This document shows, piece after piece, positions 34,585-43,014 of a stretch of DNA of 64,000 nucleotides. Numbering within the stretch: the first letter of the stretch is position 1; each line of letters begins with the position of its first letter. Position numbers and translations under genes: made by a program. Source of the DNA: Paenirhizobium daejeonense (GTDB lineage Bacteria; Pseudomonadota; Alphaproteobacteria; Rhizobiales; Rhizobiaceae). Where the stretch lies: NCBI RefSeq assembly GCF_014280875.1, contig NZ_JACLAL010000005.1, forward strand, positions 62,001 through 126,000, in the 5' to 3' direction. The notes under the pieces were generated by a model. The model was not told where the DNA came from, made no database searches, and worked only from the letters and a program-made list of their open reading frames with translations.

Positions 34585-37428
34585 ATGCTCGAAAAGACCT
34601 ACGATTCAACCACAGTCGAACCGAAGATCGCCAAGGCATGGGAGGAGGCTGACGCCTTCCGCGCCGGCGCTAACGCCAAGCCGGGCGAGGACACTTTCAC
34701 CATCGTGATTCCGCCACCGAATGTGACCGGTTCGCTGCACATGGGGCACGCGCTGAACAATACGCTTCAGGACATCATGATCCGCTTCGAACGGATGCGC
34801 GGCAAGGATGTGCTGTGGCAGCCCGGCATGGACCATGCCGGCATTGCCACCCAGATGGTTGTCGAGCGCAAGCTCATGGAGCAGCAGCTTCCGAGCCGTC
34901 GCGAGATGGGCCGTGAGGCGTTCGTCGAGAAGGTCTGGGAATGGAAGTCTGAATCCGGTGGCTTGATCTTCAATCAGCTGCGGCGTCTTGGCGCATCGTG
35001 CGACTGGTCGCGCGAACGCTTTACCATGGATGAGGGGCTGTCTGAGGCCGTGCTCGAGGTTTTCGTCACGCTCTACAAGCAGGGCCTGATCTATAAGGAC
35101 AAGCGCCTCGTCAACTGGGATCCGAAGCTCCTGACCGCGATTTCCGACCTCGAGGTCGAGCAGGTCGAGGTTAGTGGGAACCTCTGGTATCTGCGCTATC
35201 CGCTTGAAGAAGGTGTCACCTACGAGCACCCGATCGCGTTTGACGAAGAGGGCAAGCCGACCGAGTTCGAAACGCGTGACTATCTGGTTGTCGCCACCAC
35301 GCGTCCGGAAACCATGCTGGGCGACACCGGTGTTGCCGTCCATCCGGACGATACGCGCTACGCGTCGATCGTCGGCAAGCACGTCGTCCTTCCGATCGTC
35401 GGCCGCAAGATCCCGATTGTCGCCGACGAGTATCCGGATCCGACCGCCGGCACCGGTGCGGTCAAGATGACGCCGGCCCATGACTTCAATGACTTCGAGG
35501 TCGGCAAACGTACCGGCCTCCGTATGGTCAGCGTCCTGAATATCGATGCGACCGTTACCATCACCGACAATGACGATTTCCTGGAAGGGCTGACGCCGAC
35601 TCGCGAACAGCAGGAAGTATGGGAAACGCTGCAGGGGCAGGATCGCTTCCATGCCCGCAAGCGCATCGTTGAGATCCTTGAGGCGGAAGGCCTGCTTGAA
35701 AAGATCGAGCCGCACAAGCACATGGTTCCCCACGGCGACCGTGGCGGTGTGCCGATCGAGCCGCGCCTGACGGAACAGTGGTATGTCGATGCCAAGACGC
35801 TGGCCAAGCCGGCGATCGAGAGCGTTCGCGAGGGTCGCACCAAATTCGTTCCGAAGAACTGGGACAAGACCTATTACGAGTGGATGGAGAACATTCAGCC
35901 GTGGTGCGTCTCGCGTCAGCTCTGGTGGGGACACCAGATTCCCGCCTGGTACGGTCCGGACGGTCAGGTCTTCGTTGAAAAGACCGAGGAAGAAGCGCTA
36001 GACGCTGCCGTGCAGCACTATCTTGCCCATGAAGGTCCGTGGAAGGCCTGGGTACAGGAGCGACTTGAAAACTTCGCGCCGGGCGAGATCCTGACGCGCG
36101 ACGAGGACGTTCTCGACACCTGGTTCTCTTCGGCGCTGTGGCCGTTCTCGACGCTCGGCTGGCCGGGCGATACGCCCGAACTCGCCAGATATTACCCGAC
36201 AGACGTGCTCGTCACAGGCTTCGACATCATCTTCTTCTGGGTTGCCCGCATGATGATGATGGGCCTGCATTTCATGAAGGACGAGGACGGCAAGCCGGTC
36301 GAACCCTTCCACACGGTTTATGTCCACGCTCTGGTTCGCGACAAGAACGGCCAGAAAATGTCGAAGTCGAAGGGCAACGTCATCGATCCGTTGGAACTGA
36401 TCGATGAATACGGTGCTGATGCTCTGCGCTTTACGCTTGCCATCATGGCGGCGCAGGGCCGTGACGTGAAGCTTGATCCGGCTCGTATCGCCGGCTATCG
36501 CAACTTCGGTACCAAGCTCTGGAATGCGACGCGTTTTGCGGAGATGAATGGCGTTGCTAACGATCCGCACTTCCTGCCAGAAACGACGACGCTGACCATC
36601 AACCGCTGGATCCTGACGGAACTTGCGCGCACAGAGCGCGAAGTCACCGAGAGCATAGCAACTTTCCGCTTCAATGATGCGGCGGGTGCGCTTTATCGCT
36701 TCGTCTGGAACAGCTTCTGCGACTGGTATCTGGAGCTGCTGAAGCCGGTTTTCGCCAGCGACGATGCGGCAGCAAAGGCCGAGGCACAGGCTTGCGCTGC
36801 TTATGTCCTCGACGAGACCTACAAGCTGCTGCACCCCTTCATGCCTTTCATGACCGAAGAGTTGTGGGCGCATACGGCAGGTGAGGGCAAGGCGCGCGAT
36901 ATGCTGCTTTGCCATGCCGACTGGCCGACCCCGACCTTCGCTGACGACAGCGCGGCCGCCGATATCAACTGGCTGATTGACCTCGTCACGGGTATTCGTT
37001 CGGTTCGCGCCGAGATGAACGTTCCTCCGGCTGCCGTCGCGCCACTGGTCGTGGTCGGATCGAATGGCGTCACCCGGGAGCGACTTGCCCGTCATGAAGC
37101 TTCGATCAAGCGCCTTGCTCGCGTCGAGAGCATCGCGCTTGCCGGCGAAGCTCCAAAGGGAGCGGCGCAGATCGTCGTCGGTGAGGCCACCGCCTGCCTG
37201 CCGCTGGGTTCGCTCATCGATCTTTCAGCCGAGAAGGCCCGCCTCGAAAAGGCGATCGGGAAGGTTGATCAGGAGAAGTCGCGTATCGCCTCCAAGCTTG
37301 CTAACGAGAAGTTCGTGGCGAACGCCAATCCGGAGGTGGTGGCGGCGGAACGCGAGCGTTTTGCCGAACTTGAGGTGCAGCGCGCCAGCCTGGAGACAGC
37401 ACTCAAACGAGTTGCCGAAGCCGGTTGA
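34585..37428 (+). CDS. valS: Valyl-tRNA synthetase
   Basis: A 947-residue class I aminoacyl-tRNA synthetase. The HIGH-type motif is in PPPNVTGSLHMGHALN and the KMSKS loop is KMSKSKGNVIDP. Between them lies the editing domain with ATTRPETMLGDT. The anticodon-binding region follows, and a C-terminal coiled coil (EKARLEKAIGKVDQEKSRIASKL) typical of ValRS closes the protein. No T-box or other leader is visible upstream; it is separated from popZ by a terminator. Confidence 0.97.
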   Translation: MLEKTYDSTTVEPKIAKAWEEADAFRAGANAKPGEDTFTIVIPPPNVTGSLHMGHALNNTLQDIMIRFERMRGKDVLWQPGMDHAGIATQMVVERKLMEQQLPSRREMGREAFVEKVWEWKSESGGLIFNQLRRLGASCDWSRERFTMDEGLSEAVLEVFVTLYKQGLIYKDKRLVNWDPKLLTAISDLEVEQVEVSGNLWYLRYPLEEGVTYEHPIAFDEEGKPTEFETRDYLVVATTRPETMLGDTGVAVHPDDTRYASIVGKHVVLPIVGRKIPIVADEYPDPTAGTGAVKMTPAHDFNDFEVGKRTGLRMVSVLNIDATVTITDNDDFLEGLTPTREQQEVWETLQGQDRFHARKRIVEILEAEGLLEKIEPHKHMVPHGDRGGVPIEPRLTEQWYVDAKTLAKPAIESVREGRTKFVPKNWDKTYYEWMENIQPWCVSRQLWWGHQIPAWYGPDGQVFVEKTEEEALDAAVQHYLAHEGPWKAWVQERLENFAPGEILTRDEDVLDTWFSSALWPFSTLGWPGDTPELARYYPTDVLVTGFDIIFFWVARMMMMGLHFMKDEDGKPVEPFHTVYVHALVRDKNGQKMSKSKGNVIDPLELIDEYGADALRFTLAIMAAQGRDVKLDPARIAGYRNFGTKLWNATRFAEMNGVANDPHFLPETTTLTINRWILTELARTEREVTESIATFRFNDAAGALYRFVWNSFCDWYLELLKPVFASDDAAAKAEAQACAAYVLDETYKLLHPFMPFMTEELWAHTAGEGKARDMLLCHADWPTPTFADDSAAADINWLIDLVTGIRSVRAEMNVPPAAVAPLVVVGSNGVTRERLARHEASIKRLARVESIALAGEAPKGAAQIVVGEATACLPLGSLIDLSAEKARLEKAIGKVDQEKSRIASKLANEKFVANANPEVVAAERERFAELEVQRASLETALKRVAEAG

Positions 37429-37507
37429 CGAGAAGCGAGCAGCGAATCTTTTTGCTGCAGTGCTTTCTTGTATTTTGCATTTTGTGACGATTTTTCAGAC
37501 GCTTGAG

Positions 37508-37541
37508 AATGCTGCTCTGCAACAGGTAGAGCGGCATTTTT
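37508..37541 (+). terminator. Intrinsic terminator after valS
   Basis: An 11 bp stem with one wobble pair (AATGCTGCTCT with AGAGCGGCATT) leading into a T-run. Confidence 0.75.
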
Positions 37542-37696
37542 CATGCCTTAATGGATCGGGAGTGACGTTGTGATGAAAGACACAGTATTTTCCGGCTGTG
37601 TCGCCGTCGCAACAACTCGTGCATTTTTTGGATTTTTTTTCTTTGATTGCGCCTCAGCTGAAGGATTTTTGGTAAAAAAATCTGAGAAATTTGACT

Positions 37697-37726
37697 TCTT
37701 ACGTTAAGGTAAGAAAATTTACGTAA
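37697..37726. promoter_or_regulatory. Paired palindromes upstream of the FadL-like porin
   Basis: A 6 bp inverted repeat TCTTAC-N6-GTAAGA (37697-37714) is followed 4 bp later by the palindrome TTACGTAA (37719-37726). A further TCTTAC half-site is at about 37739. The array lies 107-136 bp before the ATG and looks like a regulator-binding array. The regulator is unknown. Confidence 0.4.
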
Positions 37727-37832
37727 GAAATGCAATGCGTCTTACCCGTTCTGGTGGGGTGTCGTTAGATTGTTATTACCCCTCTCCTAGCTAAAATGGG
37801 CTTCTTAGTATTTGCCAGGAGTGGGGAGACAG

Positions 37833-39005
37833 ATGGCAACTAAATTCATGAAACGAACCTTGCTTTGCCTTTTGGGCGCTACGGCCTTTGCCGGCGTTGC
37901 CAATGCAGGCGGTTTTTCACGCGGCGAAGCTGATACGGACATTCTCTATGAGGATGGCACTGTCGTTATCAGAACGGGTGCCACCTGGGTATCGCCGCAA
38001 CGCGAGTTCGAGACCACGGGAGGGGTCGCGAACGACGATGGCGTATTCTCGGATAACTACTGGATCCCGAGCGTTGCCATGAAGGTGAAGCTGCATGACC
38101 GTCTGGCCTGCGCATTCACCTATACGCAGCCCTTTGGTGCCGACTCGAATTATGGCCCGGATGCGCAGGTGGCCGCCTTGCTCAACGGCAACAATCCGTA
38201 TGGCTACAAGGGTTTCGACAGCAACGAATATGCCGCGACCTGTGATGTGAATTTTGAAGCCGGTCGCGGTGTTCTGCACGTTCTCGGCGGCGGTTTCATT
38301 CAGGACTTCAGTTACACCGCCCATAACGTAAGCAACGACTATAATGCACTTCTGCCGCCTGCCGCGCAGAACATGGGTGGTACCCTCCAGCTCGATGACA
38401 GCGGCTCCTACGGCTATCGTCTCGGTGCTGCATACGAAATCAAGGAATACGCTCTGCGCGTCCAGTTGATGTACCGTTCGCAGATCGATCATGAAACCGA
38501 TAGTGGTTCCTATGATCTGGATATCGCTCCGATCTCGCGCATCGCCAGTGGTTACGGCTCGCTGCCGCAGTCCCTGAAGCTCAGCGTGCAGTCAGGTGTT
38601 GCTCCGGGCTGGCTGGTTTATGGTTCTGTGAAGTGGACGGACTGGAGCGTACTGAAGGCTCTGAACTATACCGTCGCCGGAACCCCGTATGAGGATATCT
38701 ACAACTGGCAGGATGGCTGGACCATTCAGGCCGGTGTCGCACATGCCTTCACCGAAAAGGTGGCTGGCACAATCAACCTCACCTGGGACAAGGGCGTGGG
38801 CACCGGCGCCGATATCATGACCGACACCTGGACGCTCGCGGCCGGTACAGCGATCAAGGCAGGTCCCGGCGAACTTCGCTTCGGTGCAGGTATCAGCTAC
38901 ATGACCGCAGGCAGCCAGTCGCTCGCGAAGGGCGCAACCTACAATGCGACTGCGGATGGCGACTGGGCCTATGCCGTCTCCGGATCCTACCGGATTTCCT
39001 TCTGA
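37833..39005 (+). CDS. OmpP1/FadL/TodX-family outer-membrane protein
   Basis: A 390-residue predicted beta-barrel porin for hydrophobic compounds such as long-chain fatty acids. A signal peptide (MKRTLLCLLGATAFAGVANA) precedes GGFSRGEADTDILYEDG, the mature N-terminus that forms the FadL hatch. Many alternating strands follow, ending with the outer-membrane signature YAVSGSYRISF with a terminal Phe. Length is slightly below E. coli FadL (446 precursor). A GTGGGGAG ribosome-binding sequence precedes 37833, and an alternative start is 37848. It is flanked by terminators, so it is a single-gene unit with its own AT-rich control region. Confidence 0.88.
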   Translation: MATKFMKRTLLCLLGATAFAGVANAGGFSRGEADTDILYEDGTVVIRTGATWVSPQREFETTGGVANDDGVFSDNYWIPSVAMKVKLHDRLACAFTYTQPFGADSNYGPDAQVAALLNGNNPYGYKGFDSNEYAATCDVNFEAGRGVLHVLGGGFIQDFSYTAHNVSNDYNALLPPAAQNMGGTLQLDDSGSYGYRLGAAYEIKEYALRVQLMYRSQIDHETDSGSYDLDIAPISRIASGYGSLPQSLKLSVQSGVAPGWLVYGSVKWTDWSVLKALNYTVAGTPYEDIYNWQDGWTIQAGVAHAFTEKVAGTINLTWDKGVGTGADIMTDTWTLAAGTAIKAGPGELRFGAGISYMTAGSQSLAKGATYNATADGDWAYAVSGSYRISF

Positions 39006-39035
39006 AGATCGCCCGTTTTGACAAGGTACTCGAAA

Positions 39036-39062
39036 GGCCCGGCTCAAGCCGGGCTTTTTGTC
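39036..39062 (+). terminator. Intrinsic terminator after the FadL-like porin
   Basis: A 7 bp perfect stem GCCCGGC/GCCGGGC with loop TCAA and a T-run of five. Confidence 0.9.
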
Positions 39063-39360
39063 TCTTACGCCAGCACCATGGTTGTGATGAAACTGCAACA
39101 GTTGGCCAATCGTTCTTTTCGAAGCCAGGCCCTGTCAATTTTGTCCATTTCCCGCCACAAACGAAGCGCAGCGATAATATCAAGAGACGGCGAGAGCGTT
39201 TCTCGGTGGGCGTAGCGTGAGTGAAGAATGGGGCAGGTAAACGGGGAATACCCTCAGAATTCAGCCATCGTTGCGGGGGCGACGTGGCGCGAAGTCGAAT
39301 TCTCAGGAAGGGGGCTACGTTGCGGTGCGGCAGTCGTAGTCTTGCCAGAAAGGACTCTTA
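39063..39360 (+). other. Upstream region of exoR, no gene seen
   Basis: Roughly 300 bp between the porin terminator and a possible small ORF. No ORF with coding character, no tRNA and no strong terminator is visible. It presumably carries the exoR promoter. The total distance from the porin stop to the exoR start is 539 bp, one of the longest gaps in the window. Confidence 0.45.
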
Positions 39361-39459
39361 ATGTCGCTGAAGTTGAGTTTGACGCGGGCGCCGGAGCTGG
39401 CGCAGGGCGTATTGAATTACGGCTCGGCGATGAACCTGGTGTTCATGCTTTCGCGCTAA
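39361..39459 (+). CDS. Possible 32-residue small protein in the exoR leader
   Basis: A short frame (MSLKLSLTRAPELAQGVLNY, then GSAMNLVFMLSR) ends 85 bp before exoR. The ATG is preceded by AAAGGA with a 6-base spacer, a better ribosome-binding site than many genes here. It could be a regulatory leader peptide or a small protein. It has no recognised family and coding status rests only on the start signal, so confidence is low. Confidence 0.3.
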   Translation: MSLKLSLTRAPELAQGVLNYGSAMNLVFMLSR

Positions 39460-39544
39460 ATCGTTCCAATGATGCAGCCGATCCTTCGGTATCGAACGAG
39501 CGGATGGGTTGATGTCGTCGGTTTTGTGGAAGAAATACGGAACT

Positions 39545-40339
39545 ATGTTCAATTCTGACTGGAAGTCTCCGGCGACATTGCTTCTTGCGGCAGCTTTGTT
39601 TCTTGCTGCGGGCAATTCCGGACATGCATTCGATATCAACTCCGGCGTGAGCAAGGAATCCGGCCCCTTCGATCTCTTCAAGTTCGGCTTCAAGGCCTAC
39701 AAGAACGGTCAGAAGCAGGAGGCTGTCGAAGCCTATCGCTACGCTGCTGAAAAGGGGCATACGGGCTCGCGCTGGGCTCTTGCCAACATGTATGCCGACG
39801 GCGACGGCGTGGTCGAGAATGATTTCGAGGCCTTCAAGATCTACTCCGAAATCGCAAGCGAAGGCGTGGAACCCGGCTCGGAAGACACCGGCTTCTTCGT
39901 CAATGCCCTGCTGTCGCTTGCTCGCTATTATCGTCAGGGCATTCCGGGAAGCCCGGTGCAGATCGACCTCTCGCAAGCCCGCCAGCTTTACTTTCAGGCC
40001 GCCTCGACCTTTGGCGTACCTGAGGCGCAGTTTCAGCTTGCCCGCATGATTCTCGCGGGCGAAGGCGGCAAGACGAATGTCCAGCAGGCGAAGAAATGGT
40101 TGAACCTCGCTCGTAAGAGCGGCCATGCCGGCGCCATGTCGGTGTTTGGCAACGTGCTCTTTCAGGAGGGGCAGACGGTTCGTGGCCTTGCTTTCCTGAC
40201 GGCGGCCGTCGAACGTTGTCCGCCGAAAGATTGCGGCTGGATGCAGGACCTTCAGGAACAGGCATTTTCGCTGGCCAGCGAAGACGACCGGCGCGTCGCT
40301 GTGGCGCTGGCTCCGCAGGTCTATAGCCAGAATGAATAG
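39545..40339 (+). CDS. exoR: ExoR, periplasmic Sel1-repeat repressor of ExoS/ChvI signalling
   Basis: A 264-residue exported protein closely resembling Sinorhizobium ExoR (268). In rhizobia ExoR binds the sensor kinase ExoS in the periplasm and holds the ExoS-ChvI system off. Its proteolysis at low pH or on host contact releases succinoglycan synthesis and represses motility. Seen here: a signal peptide (LLLAAALFLAAGNSGHA), the conserved KESGPFDLFKFGFKAYKNGQK opening, and Sel1-type helical repeats (AEKGHTGSRWALANMYADGDGV; PEAQFQLARMILAGEGG; GHAGAMSVFGNVLFQEG). Upstream starts at 39509 (TTG) and 39512 are open but would spoil the signal peptide. Confidence 0.94.
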   Translation: MFNSDWKSPATLLLAAALFLAAGNSGHAFDINSGVSKESGPFDLFKFGFKAYKNGQKQEAVEAYRYAAEKGHTGSRWALANMYADGDGVVENDFEAFKIYSEIASEGVEPGSEDTGFFVNALLSLARYYRQGIPGSPVQIDLSQARQLYFQAASTFGVPEAQFQLARMILAGEGGKTNVQQAKKWLNLARKSGHAGAMSVFGNVLFQEGQTVRGLAFLTAAVERCPPKDCGWMQDLQEQAFSLASEDDRRVAVALAPQVYSQNE

Positions 40340-40400
40340 TCACCCAACGAGGTGATCTCATGCGGGCCTTATTGGCCCGCAATGTAACTACCTGCTATTT

Positions 40401-41189
40401 TCAGGCGAAATCGAAGGTGGCCGTGACCGGAACATGGTCCGATGGCTTTTCCCATGAGCGTACGTGCTTTTCGATCGAGGCGCAGAGGAGGCGATCGTTC
40501 GCTTCCGGCGACAGCATCAGGTGATCGATGCGGATGCCGTTGTTTTTCTGCCAAGCTCCAGCCTGATAATCCCAGAATGAATAGAGCAGGGGATCGTCGC
40601 TTGTCGCGCGAACGGCATCGGTCAGGCCGAGGTTCTCAAGCCGCCGGAACGCTGCACGGGTCGCCGGCAGGAAGAGCGCATCCGTCTCCCATTGTTTGGG
40701 ATCTCTGCAGTCGTGAGGCTCGGGAATCACATTGTAGTCGCCAGCGAGAATCAAAGGTTCTTCCAGTGCCAGGCGACTCTCCGCGAACACCTTCAGTCGT
40801 TCCATCCAGGCAAGCTTGTAGGGATACTTGACCGGATCCTCAGGCGGATTGCCGTTCGGCAGATAGAGGGACGCTACCCGGACCACGCCGCCTGCAACGG
40901 AGAAAACGCCTTCAATGAAACGCGCCTGCTCGTCGGTGTCATCGCCGGGCAGGCCGCGGTTGATTTCGTCGGGCTTGATTTTCGACAGAAGAGCGACTCC
41001 GTTGAAGCCTTTCTGCCCGTGGGTCTCGACGTGATAACCGAGGGCTTCGATCTCAAGGCGAGGGAAGCCTTCGTCCACCGACTTGATTTCCTGCAGGCAC
41101 ACGATGTCGGGAGCCGAACTTTCGAGCCACTGGACCAGATTGGCGATCCTGGCTTTCACGCCATTGATGTTCCAGGTGGCTATCTTCAT
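40401..41189 (-). CDS. xthA: Exodeoxyribonuclease III
   Basis: A 262-residue AP endonuclease and 3'-5' exonuclease of base-excision repair. Catalytic motifs are NINGVKAR (Asn), CLQEIKS (metal Glu), LYLPNG, GDYNVIPEP (Asp/Asn) and the closing SDHVPVTATF (Asp-His). The start at 41189 begins MKIATWNING as expected. It follows erpA by 4 bp on the same strand, suggesting an erpA-xthA operon. Confidence 0.95.
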   Translation of the reverse strand: MKIATWNINGVKARIANLVQWLESSAPDIVCLQEIKSVDEGFPRLEIEALGYHVETHGQKGFNGVALLSKIKPDEINRGLPGDDTDEQARFIEGVFSVAGGVVRVASLYLPNGNPPEDPVKYPYKLAWMERLKVFAESRLALEEPLILAGDYNVIPEPHDCRDPKQWETDALFLPATRAAFRRLENLGLTDAVRATSDDPLLYSFWDYQAGAWQKNNGIRIDHLMLSPEANDRLLCASIEKHVRSWEKPSDHVPVTATFDFA

Positions 41190-41193
41190 GAAG

Positions 41194-41523
41194 TTATACC
41201 GAAAAGCTCGTGCCGCAGCCGCAGCTTGCAACGGCATTGGGGTTGTTGATCTGGAATGACTGGCCGAGCAGGTTATCGACGAAGTCGACCTCCGAGCCGG
41301 TCATGTAGGCGATCGACATCGAATCGATCAGCAGCGTCGCGCCGTCCTTGGTCACGACGATGTCGTCGTCCTGCGGTCCCTTGTCCAGTTCGAACTTGTA
41401 GGAAAAGCCGGAACAGCCGCCGCCTTCCACCGAAATACGCAATGCGCTCTTGTCGGCTTCGCTGGCGACGATTGCGGCGATGCGCTTGGCAGCAGCATCC
41501 GAAAGGGTAACGGTTTCATCCAT
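41194..41523 (-). CDS. erpA: Iron-sulfur cluster insertion protein ErpA/HesB
   Basis: A 109-residue A-type Fe-S carrier that transfers clusters to apo-proteins. The three cluster cysteines are present: GGCSGFSY and the C-terminal CGCGTSF. Length and the SDAAAKRIAAI opening fit ErpA/IscA. It is transcribed ahead of xthA and divergent from dgt across 208 bp. ErpA is preferred over IscA because no isc operon is adjacent. Confidence 0.92.
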   Translation of the reverse strand: MDETVTLSDAAAKRIAAIVASEADKSALRISVEGGGCSGFSYKFELDKGPQDDDIVVTKDGATLLIDSMSIAYMTGSEVDFVDNLLGQSFQINNPNAVASCGCGTSFSV

Positions 41524-41731
41524 AATCTATGTCCTCCTGACGGGTTCAAGGCCCGCGGGTTGGCAACTGGAAACGGAGGAGCTTCAAACGCGGGACACGA
41601 AAGATTGAGACTTTCGCGAAGGGGAATGAAGCTTATGTATCCGACATTCGCTAAACTCAGCCTTGCCGGCTGATTTGCTATAGGTATGAAGGCTGCGCAA
41701 TGGCGTCAATGGGCTGCAGGCAGGACAAGCA

Positions 41732-42949
41732 ATGACGATTGACAGAAGTGCCCTTGGTTTCGGATCCGGTGAGCGGGCGGTCTATGCGACCGACCCCTGG
41801 ACGACGAGAGGGCGTTTGTTCCCCGAGGGCGGAAGCCCCACTCGCTCCGATTTCCAGCGTGATCGCGACCGCATCGTCCATACCACCGCCTTTCGTCGCC
41901 TGAAGCACAAGACCCAGGTCTTCATCGGGCCGGATGGCGATCATTACCGCACGCGGCTCACCCATACGATCGAGGTGGCGCAGGTTGCCCGTGCGCTCGC
42001 CCGTGCGCTGAAGCTTGACGAAGACCTCGCCGAGGGCGTGGCGCTGGTTCACGATTTCGGCCATACGCCTTTCGGTCATACCGGAGAGGATGCGCTCGAC
42101 GAGGTGCTGAAGCCCTATGGCGGCTTCGATCACAATGCCCAGTCGCTGCGCATCGTCACCAAGCTGGAGCGGCGTTACGCCGAGTTCGACGGTCTTAACC
42201 TGACGTGGGAAACGCTCGAAGGATTGGTGAAGCACAACGGTCCGTTGTTGACCGGGGACGGTGAGGGGACCCGGGGTCCCGTGCCGCAGCCGATCCTCGA
42301 CTATTGCGAAATCCACGATCTGGAGCTTGCAAGCTATGCCGGTCTGGAAGCCCAGGTCGCGGCAATCGCCGACGACATCGCCTATAACACGCACGATATC
42401 GATGACGGCCTGCGCTCGGGCTACCTGACCTTCGAGATGCTGGAAGACGTGCCCTTCCTCGCCGGCCTGATGCGCGAGGTGCGCGATCGCTATCCGCATC
42501 TCGACGAGGACCGCTTCACCCACGAGATCATGCGCCGGCAGATCACCCGCATGGTCGAGGACGTCATCGGCGTTGCGCAGGAGCGGTTGAGGGAGGTTCG
42601 GCCGATGAGTGCTGCGGACGTTCGTGCCGCCGATCGCACCATGGCCACCTTCTCGGACGAGATGGCTGAGACTGACCGGCAGATCAAGAAGCTGCTGTTC
42701 AGCCGCATCTATCGTCATCCCGACATCATGCGCATCCGAGCCGGTGCGGCCCAGATCGTCACTGATCTCTTCCGCGCCTACATGACGGATCCGGGCCTGA
42801 TGAAGAGCCACTATTGGGTGGATCACATCGCAGGTCTCAATTCGCAGGCAAGGGCGCGGCATGTGGGCGATTATCTCGCCGGCATGACGGACACCTATGC
42901 GCTGCGCACCCACAGGGAGTTGTTTGACCACACTCCCGATTTGCGATAG
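41732..42949 (+). CDS. dgt: Deoxyguanosinetriphosphate triphosphohydrolase-like protein
   Basis: A 405-residue HD-domain dNTP triphosphohydrolase that cleaves dNTPs to deoxynucleosides and triphosphate, helping nucleotide balance. The HD ligands are visible as [10 protein letters not shown], then [16 protein letters not shown], and later [14 protein letters not shown]. It is shorter than E. coli Dgt (505) and matches the Dgt-like type used in alphaproteobacteria. It lies 65 bp upstream of argS, the usual rhizobial order. Confidence 0.93.
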   Translation: MTIDRSALGFGSGERAVYATDPWTTRGRLFPEGGSPTRSDFQRDRDRIVHTTAFRRLKHKTQVFIGPDGDHYRTRLTHTIEVAQVARALARALKLDEDLAEGVALVHDFGHTPFGHTGEDALDEVLKPYGGFDHNAQSLRIVTKLERRYAEFDGLNLTWETLEGLVKHNGPLLTGDGEGTRGPVPQPILDYCEIHDLELASYAGLEAQVAAIADDIAYNTHDIDDGLRSGYLTFEMLEDVPFLAGLMREVRDRYPHLDEDRFTHEIMRRQITRMVEDVIGVAQERLREVRPMSAADVRAADRTMATFSDEMAETDRQIKKLLFSRIYRHPDIMRIRAGAAQIVTDLFRAYMTDPGLMKSHYWVDHIAGLNSQARARHVGDYLAGMTDTYALRTHRELFDHTPDLR

Positions 42950-43014
42950 GCACCCCCTCGATTTCTTTCAATTTGCCAGGCCTCAAGCTTGAGCGCCTGC
43001 GTCAGGTAAACGCC

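Larger units (their letters stand above)
37429..37832 (+). other. AT-rich intergenic region upstream of the FadL-like porin
   Basis: About 400 bp without a convincing gene, clearly more AT-rich than the flanks. It contains the valS terminator at its left. In the right half lies a cluster of TTAC/GTAA elements, including an 18 bp inverted repeat and a TTACGTAA palindrome. A poly-T/A patch is at 37620-37680. It probably holds the promoter of the porin gene. Confidence 0.5.

Noticed and set aside
34606-35934. A 442-codon minus-strand frame opposite valS
   Set aside because: Antisense shadow of the catalytic and editing domains of ValRS, with no start signal or family match.
39228-39512. A 94-codon ORF upstream of exoR
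   Set aside because: Poor ribosome-binding site and no protein-like pattern. The smaller 39361-39459 frame has a better start signal.
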